From an uncultured Duodenibacillus sp. (lineage in GTDB: Bacteria > Pseudomonadota > Gammaproteobacteria > Burkholderiales > Burkholderiaceae_F): a DNA stretch of 64,000 nt. This document shows, piece after piece, positions 55,139 through 63,166 of this stretch (its first letter is position 1; each line of letters opens with the position of its first letter). Under the pieces are notes generated by a model. The model was not told the DNA's origin, ran no database searches, and was given only the letters and a program-made list of their open reading frames with translations. The stretch covers positions 1-64,000 of the forward strand of contig CALXKM010000051.1 of assembly GCA_944388865.1 (NCBI GenBank). The letters are read 5' to 3'. The position numbers and the translations under genes are program-made.

Positions 55139-55770
55139 GACGAGAAAACCGGCTGTTTGCGAAAGGCAAATCCAACAATGCCGCTGCCGTCTGACCACGG
55201 TTTGCGAGCTGCCAGACTCCAGCCGGTTTTTTCATAGTACTGCCAGCTGCAGTGCGTATCGGTCAAAAGCATGCAGCATTTTGCGCCAAGCTCTGCGGCA
55301 TCGTGAAGGCACGAGTTGACGAGCGTCGAGGCATATCCTTTTCCACGTGCTCTCGGAGAGGTAATCAAAAGCTTGAGTTCGGCGTCCCAGCCGAGACCTG
55401 CGTCATTCATCTGCTTCAAAAGACTGGCGTTGACGGCTTCGATCTTGCCGTAAAAGTCCAAAATCCATCGTCCAGCCTCGGATTTTTCCATTGCGCGTCG
55501 ACGCCCTAAAGCGACCGAAGTGTACAGAGCTCGATCATGCGCGCAATCCGTTTTGCCTCGGAGGTCGGCACACAAAAGCGCCTTGACGCCTTTCTCATCA
55601 CGAACAACCTTCACCCAATTAGAACTGGCCAGAGCACCCGCAACGTAAAGTACGGCAAGATTGTCGCGCTCGCTCGGAGCGTCTCGATCCAGTTCCCAGC
55701 CCCAAATCTCGTCAAAAACAGCAGCTGCACCGGCAAAGTCGTCGTTGGAATAAAGCGTGCACGGAGTCAA
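55135..55770 (-). CDS. GNAT family N-acetyltransferase
   Basis: A 211-residue acetyltransferase-fold protein. The acetyl-CoA-binding motif A is at ELKLLITSPRARGKGYASTLVNSCLHDA (R/Q-x-x-G-x-G/A as RARGKG), followed by CCMLLTDTHCSWQYYEKTGW (motif B). Start TTG 55770 has GGAG 7 nt upstream and overlaps the upstream gene's stop in TTGA, so it is translated by coupling to the hemolysin III-like gene. Substrate unknown. Confidence 0.8.
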   Translation of the reverse strand: MTPCTLYSNDDFAGAAAVFDEIWGWELDRDAPSERDNLAVLYVAGALASSNWVKVVRDEKGVKALLCADLRGKTDCAHDRALYTSVALGRRRAMEKSEAGRWILDFYGKIEAVNASLLKQMNDAGLGWDAELKLLITSPRARGKGYASTLVNSCLHDAAELGAKCCMLLTDTHCSWQYYEKTGWSLAARKPWSDGSGIVGFAFRKQPVFSS

Positions 55771-56456
55771 GACCACACTCCGGGAATGACGTATAGGAGA
55801 ACAGAGAAAAACTGCAGGCATGTACCCGCAAAGACAAAAGCGTGCCAGATGGCATGTGAATATGGAATGCGCTCCGAGACGTAGAAAATCACGCCGACGC
55901 TGTAGGCGATGCCGCCGGCAACAAGCAGCCAAAGACCTGCCGTCTGAAGCTCTTCGGTAAGCGGATCAATGACGAAAATTGCAAGCCAGCCCATAACGAG
56001 GTACAAAAGGCAATTGATCCAGTCGCTTTTTCTAAGAAGCAGGCTTTGCAGGGAAATTCCCACAACGGCAATCAGCCAAACCACGATGCAAAGCACAATG
56101 CCCGTCACACCCTCAAGCGTGATGAGGCAAAAGGGCGTATACGATCCCGCGATGAGAACATAGATCATCGAGTGATCAATTACCTGCAGCACCTTCTTGG
56201 CTCGAGCATTTGGAATCGCGTGATAAAGGGTCGATGCCGTGTAAAGAAAGATCATGCTCGCGCCAAAGACGCTCACGGCCGCAACAACTTTAGCCGACCC
56301 TGAATAGACAACAGCAAAAGCAACCAAAACAGCAAGGCCGGCCACAGACAAAAGCGCAGCCACCCCATGCGTGACCGCATTGGCTATTTCCTCTCCTACC
56401 GTGTAGTTTGCTTCGCATGCGGCTCGCGCCGCCGCAGCCTGCTTGATCACTGCCAA
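55767..56456 (-). CDS. Hemolysin III / PAQR-family membrane protein
   Basis: Seven-TM protein of the YqfA/hemolysin III group, about 229 residues. The family features are GEEIANAVTHGVAALLSV near the N terminus, the conserved STLYHAIPN, DHSMIYVLIAGSYTPFCL and IPYSHAIWHAFVFAGT with the metal-binding Ser, Asp and three His positions. A strong AAGGAGG lies 5 nt before TTG 56456, so that start is preferred over the TTG at 56480. Function is unclear (membrane lipid hydrolase-like). It is coupled to the GNAT gene. Confidence 0.87.
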   Translation of the reverse strand: MAVIKQAAAARAACEANYTVGEEIANAVTHGVAALLSVAGLAVLVAFAVVYSGSAKVVAAVSVFGASMIFLYTASTLYHAIPNARAKKVLQVIDHSMIYVLIAGSYTPFCLITLEGVTGIVLCIVVWLIAVVGISLQSLLLRKSDWINCLLYLVMGWLAIFVIDPLTEELQTAGLWLLVAGGIAYSVGVIFYVSERIPYSHAIWHAFVFAGTCLQFFSVLLYVIPGVWS

Positions 56457-56549
56457 TCGCTCCTCCTTTGCCGAGATCAACTCGCTTCTGAGGCCAAATT
56501 ATGCGCTATCTCTTTGAGGATACTGCACCAGAAGAAGGCCAAAATTGTC

Positions 56550-57584
56550 TCAAATGATGACGGGCTCGGGCTCAAGCTTCACGCCAAAGCGCAGACGAAC
56601 TTTGGAGGCAACCTCTGCGGCCAAGGCCATGATCTGCTCCCCTGTCGCATTGCCGTAATTGACAAGCACCAACGCCTGGCGTTCATAAACAGCAGCATCG
56701 CCCACGCGCCTGCCCTTCATGCCGACGGCCTCTATCAGCCATCCAGCAGCAAGCTTCGCTCGCCCGCCTGCCAGCGGATATGACACAAGCTGCGGCATAT
56801 CTTCTAGAAGATGGCGCTGCTTGATGCGCGTGACGACAGGATTTTTAAAAAAACTGCCGGCATTGGGAATGACCGCCGGATCCGGAAGCTTTTTGCGGCG
56901 TATGGACTTCACGGCCTCGGCAACCTCGGCCGGCATCTGCGGCATTTTGCCGTCAAAAAAGGCTGCCAATTCCTTGTAGGCGATGCGAGGCTCGAAAGTC
57001 TTGGGAAGTTCAAATACCACTGAGAGGACAATCAGATCTGCGTACTGATCTGATTTAAAAATACTGCTGCGATAACCGTAGTCGCATTCGCTCACGTCAA
57101 AAACACGCGGCTCAAGGGTACGGGCATCGAGGCACTCAACTTTGACGATGCGCTCGGCGACTTCAAGCCCATAAGCACCGATATTCTGCACGGCAGCCCC
57201 TCCGACGGTCCCCGGCACAAGCGCGAGATTTTCAAGTCCCGACCAGCCGCGCTCAATGAGCTCATCGACCAATTGACCCCAGCTTCGGCCCGCCCCCACG
57301 CGAATCGTTCGAGACTGCTCGGTTTCTCCGAGCTCCTCGAGAAAGTCGATTCTCATGCCGATCACTAGGCCCTCGAAATCCTTCGTAAACAAAATGTTCG
57401 AACCGCCCCCGAGCACAAGGCGCTGTTCACAAGAAAGCTCTGGATGCGAAAGCAGGCGCCTGAGCTCATCGAGGCTTTTGACCTCCGCGTAAAACTTGGC
57501 CTCAGCCGGAACGGCAAAGGTCGTCAGGGGTTTCAAATCGGCGTCGCGGACAACGCCAAGAGCCTTCAGTTCAGTCTCAGTCAT
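56550..57584 (-). CDS. murB: UDP-N-acetylenolpyruvoylglucosamine reductase
   Basis: FAD enzyme of peptidoglycan precursor synthesis (UDP-GlcNAc-enolpyruvate to UDP-MurNAc), 344 residues, type I. FAD-binding motifs: VLGGGSNILFTKDF, LVPGTVGGAAVQNIGAYG; the catalytic Ser is in IPNAGSFFKNPVV and the Glu region is in the C-terminal YERQALVLVNYGNATGEQI. ATG 57584 (MTETELKALGVVRDADL) with AAGG upstream is chosen; the frame extends 23 codons further. No other mur genes are nearby. Confidence 0.96.
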   Translation of the reverse strand: MTETELKALGVVRDADLKPLTTFAVPAEAKFYAEVKSLDELRRLLSHPELSCEQRLVLGGGSNILFTKDFEGLVIGMRIDFLEELGETEQSRTIRVGAGRSWGQLVDELIERGWSGLENLALVPGTVGGAAVQNIGAYGLEVAERIVKVECLDARTLEPRVFDVSECDYGYRSSIFKSDQYADLIVLSVVFELPKTFEPRIAYKELAAFFDGKMPQMPAEVAEAVKSIRRKKLPDPAVIPNAGSFFKNPVVTRIKQRHLLEDMPQLVSYPLAGGRAKLAAGWLIEAVGMKGRRVGDAAVYERQALVLVNYGNATGEQIMALAAEVASKVRLRFGVKLEPEPVII

Positions 57585-57672
57585 AGGAAAACCTTTTCGC
57601 ACATGCGCATCAGGCTTTGAGAATTGAAATGCGCACAACGACGCACACCTCAAGCCTGAGATGGTTCTAGCT

Positions 57673-57692
57673 GCGGGAGTTTGGCTTCCCGC
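57673..57692. terminator. Hairpin between dxs and murB
   Basis: GCGGGA (57673-57678) pairs with TCCCGC (57687-57692). A T-run follows on the plus strand only, after a short gap (…CAGGGGCTTTTTC), so its role as a dxs terminator is doubtful. Confidence 0.3.
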
Positions 57693-57712
57693 CAGGGGCT
57701 TTTTCTCGGATT

Positions 57713-59668
57713 TTAGGCGCAGACGGCCTTGCGTACGTTGATTTTCTCGAGCATCTCATCAATCTTTCCGCGCACGCTCTCAGGGTCCATGCCGCAACGT
57801 TCAAACAAAACCTCAACGTCGCCGTGATCAACAAACTGATCCGGAATGCCGATTTGAACAAGTGCAACGCATATGGCTTCACGCGCGAGCAGCTCCAAAA
57901 CAGCGCTGCCTGCGCCGCCAGCAATCACTCCCTCTTCGGCCGTGACCAAAAGATCGTGGGTGCGAGCAGCTTCAAGCACTGCCTCTCGGTCAAGCGGTTT
58001 GACAAAGCGCATGTCGATTAGACTTGCTCCAATCTCACGAGCCAAGTCTTCAAGCCGCCAAACCATGGAGCCAAAGGCCAGAATCGCCACGCGAGGACCT
58101 TTTTGCTCAGCGTGCAGGATCGTGCGGCTTTTGCCGATTTCCAGCGTCTGCAGCGTGCGCTCCACTGGCACGCCCGGCCCCTTTCCTCTAGGATAGCGCA
58201 CCGCCGCAGGCGACTTCATGCGAAATGCCGTCGTGAGCATCTTGCGGCACTCATTTTCATCGCTTGGCGTCATCACCGTCATATTGGGCAGCGAGCGCAA
58301 AAAAGCAATGTCAAACGCGCCCTGATGGGTTGCTCCGTCGGCGCCAACAAGACCGCCGCGGTCAATGGCAAACATCACGGGCAAGTTTTGCAGCGCCACA
58401 TCGTGCACGATCTGATCGTAGGCTCTTTGAGCGAAAGTCGAATAAATGGCCACCACAGGGTGCACGCCCTGACAGGCCAGACCTGCGGCAAACGTCACGG
58501 CATGCTGCTCGGCAATGGCAACATCGCTGTAGCGTTTGGCAAAGCGCTTTTCAAATTCCACCAAACCGCTGCCTTCGCGCATTGCCGGCGTAATGGCGTA
58601 CAGATGCTCGTCGACGGCACCCATATCGCAGATCCAATCCGAAAAAACCTTGGTGTATTGCGGGTGCGCCGGATCAGAAGGCTTTTTGACGATGCCTTTT
58701 TTGGGATCAAAGCAGCCGACTCCATGATAGAGCGTTGGGTCGTTCATTGCTGGCACATAGCCCATGCCCTTTCTTGTCTTGACGTGCAAAACCGCCGGAC
58801 AGTCAAGGTTGCGAAGATTTTTAAGCACGCCGATGAGCCCAAACAGGTCGTGCCCGTCAAAGGGCCCGAAATAGTTGAGATCAAAACTTGAAAAAAGACT
58901 CGAAGGAGGGCTTAAAAAGTTCACCGTCTGCTTTTCAACGCGTTTGGCAAAGTCCCACAGCACCGGCACAGGCTTGAGCATGGTTTTGCTCAGTTCGCGC
59001 GCTTTCCAGACCGGACGCGTACTCACAAGCTTGGCCAAATGACCGGAAAGAGCGCCAGCCGGAGGCGATATCGAGCAGTCATTGTCGTTGAGAACAATAA
59101 GCAGCTTGACCCCCTTTTTGTAGACACCCGTATGATTCAAAGCCTCTACCGCCATGCCTCCCGTGAGGGCACCGTCGCCAATGACGGCAATATGCCAGCG
59201 GTCAGTGCGGCCGGCAAGCTGATCGGCAACGGCCATGCCGAGCGCGGCGGAAATAGAGGTTGACGAATGTGCTGTTCCGAAAGCGTCGTATTCGCTCTCG
59301 GAGCGCTTCGGAAAGCCTGAGATGCCGTCAGTCTTTCTGAGTGTCTTCATCGCCTCGCGACGTCCCGTCAAAATTTTGTGCGCATAGGCCTGATGCCCTA
59401 CATCCCATATGATGCTGTCTTGCGGCGTATGAAAAACATAATGCAAGGCCACAGCCAAATCTGCCGCGCCAAGCGAACTCGACAAATGGCCGCCCGTCTG
59501 GCTTACTGTCTCGAGCATATAGGCGCGCAATTCCCGAACGACTTCCGGCAGCGCCTCTTCTGGAAATTTCCTGAGGTCTTCGGGCGAGTCGATCTTCTTG
59601 AGAAATGCGTAATCCTCTTCCTGAGGAAAATCAATGAGCGGTGCGCCCTCAAGATCTTTGAGCGCCAT
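57713..59668 (-). CDS. dxs: 1-deoxy-D-xylulose-5-phosphate synthase
   Basis: First enzyme of the MEP isoprenoid pathway (pyruvate + glyceraldehyde 3-phosphate to DXP), TPP-dependent, 651 residues. Landmarks: GGHLSSSLGAADLAVALHYVF, the TPP motif GDGALTGGMAVEALNH, HVKTRKGMGYVPA, AEQHAVTFAAGLA with the catalytic Glu, and DRGGLVGADGATHQGAFDIAF. ATG 59668 overlaps the ispA stop as TGATG and has GAGGAA upstream, so expression is coupled. It is the last gene of xseB-ispA-dxs. Confidence 0.97.
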   Translation of the reverse strand: MALKDLEGAPLIDFPQEEDYAFLKKIDSPEDLRKFPEEALPEVVRELRAYMLETVSQTGGHLSSSLGAADLAVALHYVFHTPQDSIIWDVGHQAYAHKILTGRREAMKTLRKTDGISGFPKRSESEYDAFGTAHSSTSISAALGMAVADQLAGRTDRWHIAVIGDGALTGGMAVEALNHTGVYKKGVKLLIVLNDNDCSISPPAGALSGHLAKLVSTRPVWKARELSKTMLKPVPVLWDFAKRVEKQTVNFLSPPSSLFSSFDLNYFGPFDGHDLFGLIGVLKNLRNLDCPAVLHVKTRKGMGYVPAMNDPTLYHGVGCFDPKKGIVKKPSDPAHPQYTKVFSDWICDMGAVDEHLYAITPAMREGSGLVEFEKRFAKRYSDVAIAEQHAVTFAAGLACQGVHPVVAIYSTFAQRAYDQIVHDVALQNLPVMFAIDRGGLVGADGATHQGAFDIAFLRSLPNMTVMTPSDENECRKMLTTAFRMKSPAAVRYPRGKGPGVPVERTLQTLEIGKSRTILHAEQKGPRVAILAFGSMVWRLEDLAREIGASLIDMRFVKPLDREAVLEAARTHDLLVTAEEGVIAGGAGSAVLELLAREAICVALVQIGIPDQFVDHGDVEVLFERCGMDPESVRGKIDEMLEKINVRKAVCA

Positions 59669-60591
59669 CAATGATTCCTCCCGATAACATAACGAGCCAG
59701 CTCGCGCAAACGTCTGCACGTTGTCTTTTCTATATCAGAGCAGTTTTCAATGCGTTCAAGCGCTCCAAGCGCGCGTTCTTCGCATTGACTTGCAAGCGCT
59801 CTGGCCTGCTCAAGCCCTAAAAGCGAAACATAGGTAGGCTTGTCGGCTGCCAGATCCTTGCCGGCAGTCTTGCCCAAAACAGCCGTATCGGCCGTTACGT
59901 CAAGAATGTCGTCAACAACCTGAAAAGCAAGCCCCATAGCAGCAGAAAAGTCTTCGAGCGCTTCCTGGACCAGCTCATAGAGGCGCGGATTTCCGCAAAG
60001 CGCTCCCATGCGCACCGATGCGCCGATAAGCGCCCCTGTCTTGAGTTCATGCATGCGGCGCAAAGTGTCAATATCAATTTTGCGACCGACACTTGAAAGA
60101 TCAATCATCTGACCGCCGCACATGCCGCGCAAGCCGCTGGCGCGAGCAAGGCAAAAAGTAAGCGCGTTGATCTGCGCGTCGGAAAGCTCCGTCTGAGCGA
60201 GCCTCTCAAAGGCTTCCGGCTGCAGGCTGTCGCCTGCGAGCATCGCCTGCGCCTCGCCGAACTTAACATGCGCCGTGGGCTTGCCGCGCCGCAAAGTATC
60301 ATTGTCCATGCAGGGAAGATCGTCATGCACAAGCGAATAGGCGTGCACGTACTCAACTGCAAGCGCGGTTTCATCAAGCGCCTTAATCGGCGCATCAGTC
60401 ACAAGTCCGGCGCCGTAGACGAGCAGCGCGCGCACGCGCTTGCCTCCTCCGAGCACGGCATAGCGCATAGCCTCGCACAGCGTTCCCAAAGGCCCGTCTC
60501 CGACAGGAAGCGCTTTTTGAGCATTGTCTTCAAACCGAGAGCGCAAAGCCTCGGCCCATTGATCAAAATCGAGATCAGAAACAGACACCAT
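59668..60591 (-). CDS. ispA: Farnesyl diphosphate synthase
   Basis: Makes FPP from IPP and DMAPP/GPP; 307 residues. The first Asp-rich motif is LVHDDLPCMDNDTLRRGKPT and the second is VVDDILDVTAD; GGKRVRALLVYGAG carries the substrate-binding Arg. Start ATG 60591 is preferred; a GTG at 60600 overlapping the xseB stop (GTGA) is an alternative. It lies between xseB and dxs, the common betaproteobacterial operon. Confidence 0.95.
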   Translation of the reverse strand: MVSVSDLDFDQWAEALRSRFEDNAQKALPVGDGPLGTLCEAMRYAVLGGGKRVRALLVYGAGLVTDAPIKALDETALAVEYVHAYSLVHDDLPCMDNDTLRRGKPTAHVKFGEAQAMLAGDSLQPEAFERLAQTELSDAQINALTFCLARASGLRGMCGGQMIDLSSVGRKIDIDTLRRMHELKTGALIGASVRMGALCGNPRLYELVQEALEDFSAAMGLAFQVVDDILDVTADTAVLGKTAGKDLAADKPTYVSLLGLEQARALASQCEERALGALERIENCSDIEKTTCRRLRELARYVIGRNH

Positions 60592-60596
60592 TTCTC

Positions 60597-60845
60597 TCAC
60601 TGCTGCGCTCCCTGATCTTGGCCGTCAACTTTAAAATCGCTCAACGTTCCGTCGGCTTCCAGCTTTTTGATCTGCTGCTCGGCCGACTGAAGTTTCTGAT
60701 TGCAGATGCCCACAAGCTGCGTGCCGCGGGTAAAAGCCTGAACGCTTTCTTCGAGCGCCATGCCTGCGTTTTCCATTTTTTCAACAATGGCTTCGAGTTC
60801 GCTTAAAGCTTCTTCGAACGTCGGTTCCTGTTTCTTATCTGCCAT
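60597..60845 (-). CDS. xseB: Exodeoxyribonuclease VII small subunit
   Basis: An 82-residue helical subunit of exonuclease VII. The family core is FEEALSELEAIVEKMENAGMALEESVQAFTRGTQLV, followed by CNQKLQSAEQQIKKL. Start ATG 60845. The large subunit xseA is not in the window. First gene of the xseB-ispA-dxs operon. Confidence 0.95.
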   Translation of the reverse strand: MADKKQEPTFEEALSELEAIVEKMENAGMALEESVQAFTRGTQLVGICNQKLQSAEQQIKKLEADGTLSDFKVDGQDQGAQQ

Positions 60846-61120
60846 ACAAAACTTCAAAAAATGCTGGCGTCGCAGCCGGCAACGACTGCGCCGCATTCGC
60901 AGAAAAACTTCAATCGGCTTATTGTAGCCGAGCCAAACAAAGGAAGAAACCCACCCACAAACCAGATACACGTTCGCGACACTGACCGCTGCATCAATCA
61001 CAGCCAGATCCTCAAGCCAAATACTGCAGTAAGCCGGAACACCGCGCAAATCGACTCCCGCAAAAGGCAAATACCCACACGGTAAATTAGAGACACGGAA
61101 ATAATAGAAGGGGGACTTTT

Positions 61121-61196
61121 TGGAGCGGGAGACGAGTCTCGAACTCGCGACCTCAACCTTGGCAAGGTTGCGCTCTACCAACTGAGCTACTCCCGC
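61121..61196 (-). tRNA. tRNA-Gly (GCC)
   Basis: 76 nt on the minus strand. Acceptor GCGGGAG/CTCCCGC, D loop AGCTCAGTTGGTAGAG, anticodon loop TTGCCAA (GCC), T loop GTTCGAGAC, encoded CCA. Identical in sequence to the second copy at 61331-61406. Confidence 0.97.
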
Positions 61197-61231
61197 AACT
61201 TGAATTTGCTCTTCACAGGCTAAGTCAGCTT

Positions 61232-61305
61232 TGGAGGCGCGAGGCGGAATCGAACCGCCGTGAACGGATTTGCAATCCGGTGCATAACCACTTTGCTATC
61301 GCGCC
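61232..61305 (-). tRNA. tRNA-Cys (GCA)
   Basis: 74 nt on the minus strand. Acceptor GGCGCGA/TCGCGCC, anticodon loop TTGCAAA (GCA), T loop GGTTCGATT, encoded CCA. Lies between the two tRNA-Gly copies. Confidence 0.97.
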
Positions 61306-61330
61306 ATCCGTCACGCCACTTGAAAGCGTT

Positions 61331-61406
61331 TGGAGCGGGAGACGAGTCTCGAACTCGCGACCTCAACCTTGGCAAGGTTGCGCTCTACCAACTGAGCTAC
61401 TCCCGC
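61331..61406 (-). tRNA. tRNA-Gly (GCC), second copy
   Basis: Same 76-nt sequence as 61121-61196, first of the three in transcription order (Gly-Cys-Gly). Confidence 0.97.
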
Positions 61407-61595
61407 ACTGCGAAGAATGCGCATTGTACACGACCCACAAGACATGTCAAGGCGCACCAGAACTGTTTTCACACTTTTGTGCGTTTTCAATCCCCTTTCC
61501 TGATCGCAAAGGTCTCTTCTCCAAGCATGCATTCCTTTGATTCTTTTCGTCTTTTTTGCCAGCGTCAGTGATTACCCTGACAACAATTCAGTTAT

Positions 61596-61739
61596 TTGAG
61601 ATTTCCCGTTCTGGAACTTGCCAAGATCGTCAAAGTCACGCCTAAGCAGATTATTCAGATCGGCCCTCAGGACATGACCGATGACATCTGGCTCAAACTC
61701 GTCAAGACCATCAATGCTGATTTCAGCAAGTTCGACGGG
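61596..61739 (+). pseudogene. ansB: Remnant of L-asparaginase II
   Basis: About 48 codons in one frame read like the N-terminal third of periplasmic L-asparaginase II: VLELAKIVKVTPKQIIQIGP, QDMTDDIWLKLVKTINADFS, FDG. The asparaginase signature GSQDM appears as GPQDM, followed by the usual (D/N)xWL(K/T)L. The catalytic Thr motifs on both sides (TGGT, HGTDT) are missing, and the fragment ends where the MFS gene's stop begins (61749). It is a relic of a deleted gene. The rest of the 61407-61748 gap shows no other gene. Confidence 0.75.
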
Positions 61740-61748
61740 CGCAGGAAG

Positions 61749-63014
61749 CTATTTCTTCCAACGCTTCTCGCCAAGCTTGAATTTAAGAGCCTCTGCAGCG
61801 ATCCAAAGCACGATCGTGGCTGCAGCAAAGCTAATGATGGCTACCTCATACTTCCAGGCGGCACCGTACAAAATCGGCACGATGACGGCAGAACATACCG
61901 CAAAAAGCAACGTCTGCACAAAACTCAGCACGGAGCTCGCCATGCCGCGCGAGTGCGGAAAGCAATCCATCAAAACAAGAGACATGCCCGGACGAATAAT
62001 GCCTATGCCGATCGTGTAGATGCTTAGCGGCACCACTGCCCAAGGCATGCGCACCGGATGATTAAGAACAATCAAGGTCAAAGATGCCGCGGCTGCGATC
62101 GTCATCACAGCAAAGCCTGCACGGATTGACTGCTGGGTGCCGACGCGAACAGCCAACCTTGTGGAAATCCAGCTGCCGACAACAGTGCCGCCGACCATGG
62201 GAATAAAAAGCTTCCAGAACTCATCGGCCCCAAGTCCGGCTACATTGACGCACCAATCAGCAGCTCCAGCGATGAAACATCCCTGCCCGAGAAAAGCCAA
62301 TCCCAACGCCAAGCTTCCGAGCATAAACGGCAGATGAAGAGAGCACTGCACGTAGCCCGCAACAAGCACTTTCAGACTCACCGGGGTGCGCTTTTGCTTG
62401 GGCAAGCTTTCCGGAAGGAAAAACAAGCACATGGCAGCAAGCGCAAAGCTGATGACAGCAAGAACCCAAAAATGACTTTGCCAGCCAGCATGAACGGCTA
62501 GATAACCGCCAATAATAGGCGCCATCGCCGGGCCGAAACCAAAAACCATCGCCACATAAGCCATGAGCTTTTGGGCCTGCGGTCCGCCGTAAAGGTCCCT
62601 GATGACAGCCATGCCGACCACCATGCCGCAGCCGGCAAAGACGCCTTCGAAGGCGCGATACGCAATGAGCGCCTCAAGGCTCGAAGAAAGCGCAGCGCCG
62701 AGACTGGCCAGCGCAAAAAATGCAAAACCCAAAACCATTGTCGGCTTGCGTCCGATGACGTCCGAAATCGTCCCATAAAAAAGAGTCATCACCGCAAAAC
62801 CGATGAGGTAAGCCGACAGAGTCTGCTGCACAGCCTCAAGCCCCACGCAGAAATTTCCCATCATGTCGTGAAAGCTCGGCAGATACATATCGGTTGCAAA
62901 AGGCCCGATCATCGAACATGCCGCCAGCAGAAGCGTCAAAACATGCTCATTGACTCGGGTCGGTCCCTGCTGCGAATCGACTTTTACGGATTGGTTTTGA
63001 TTGTTTTCAGCCAT
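61749..63014 (-). CDS. Bcr/CflA-type MFS multidrug exporter
   Basis: Twelve-TM drug/H+ antiporter of the DHA1 class, 421 residues. Motif A (YGTISDVIGRKPTMVLG) lies between TM2 and TM3; the Bcr/CflA N-terminal pattern ...CSMIGPFATDMYLPSFHDM is clear. VIRDLYGGPQAQKLMAYVAMVFGFGPAMAPIIGGYL follows. ATG 63014 has GAGGA about 5 nt upstream and is preferred; the frame is open to 63182 with no family-like sequence. Divergent from gluQ. Substrate not readable. Confidence 0.9.
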   Translation of the reverse strand: MAENNQNQSVKVDSQQGPTRVNEHVLTLLLAACSMIGPFATDMYLPSFHDMMGNFCVGLEAVQQTLSAYLIGFAVMTLFYGTISDVIGRKPTMVLGFAFFALASLGAALSSSLEALIAYRAFEGVFAGCGMVVGMAVIRDLYGGPQAQKLMAYVAMVFGFGPAMAPIIGGYLAVHAGWQSHFWVLAVISFALAAMCLFFLPESLPKQKRTPVSLKVLVAGYVQCSLHLPFMLGSLALGLAFLGQGCFIAGAADWCVNVAGLGADEFWKLFIPMVGGTVVGSWISTRLAVRVGTQQSIRAGFAVMTIAAAASLTLIVLNHPVRMPWAVVPLSIYTIGIGIIRPGMSLVLMDCFPHSRGMASSVLSFVQTLLFAVCSAVIVPILYGAAWKYEVAIISFAAATIVLWIAAEALKFKLGEKRWKK

Positions 63015-63166
63015 GCTGTCCTCGAATTCTGTTTTCGCCGCGGATTGTATCGCACAAACTTTGTCGGTCCTTTGACGCCCTTTTTTGGACTTTTTTGGGG
63101 CCACTGACAAGGCCGCGACCGTATGTCTAAAATTGTCGCGCACACTGTTTCTCTTCATTGACCGCC

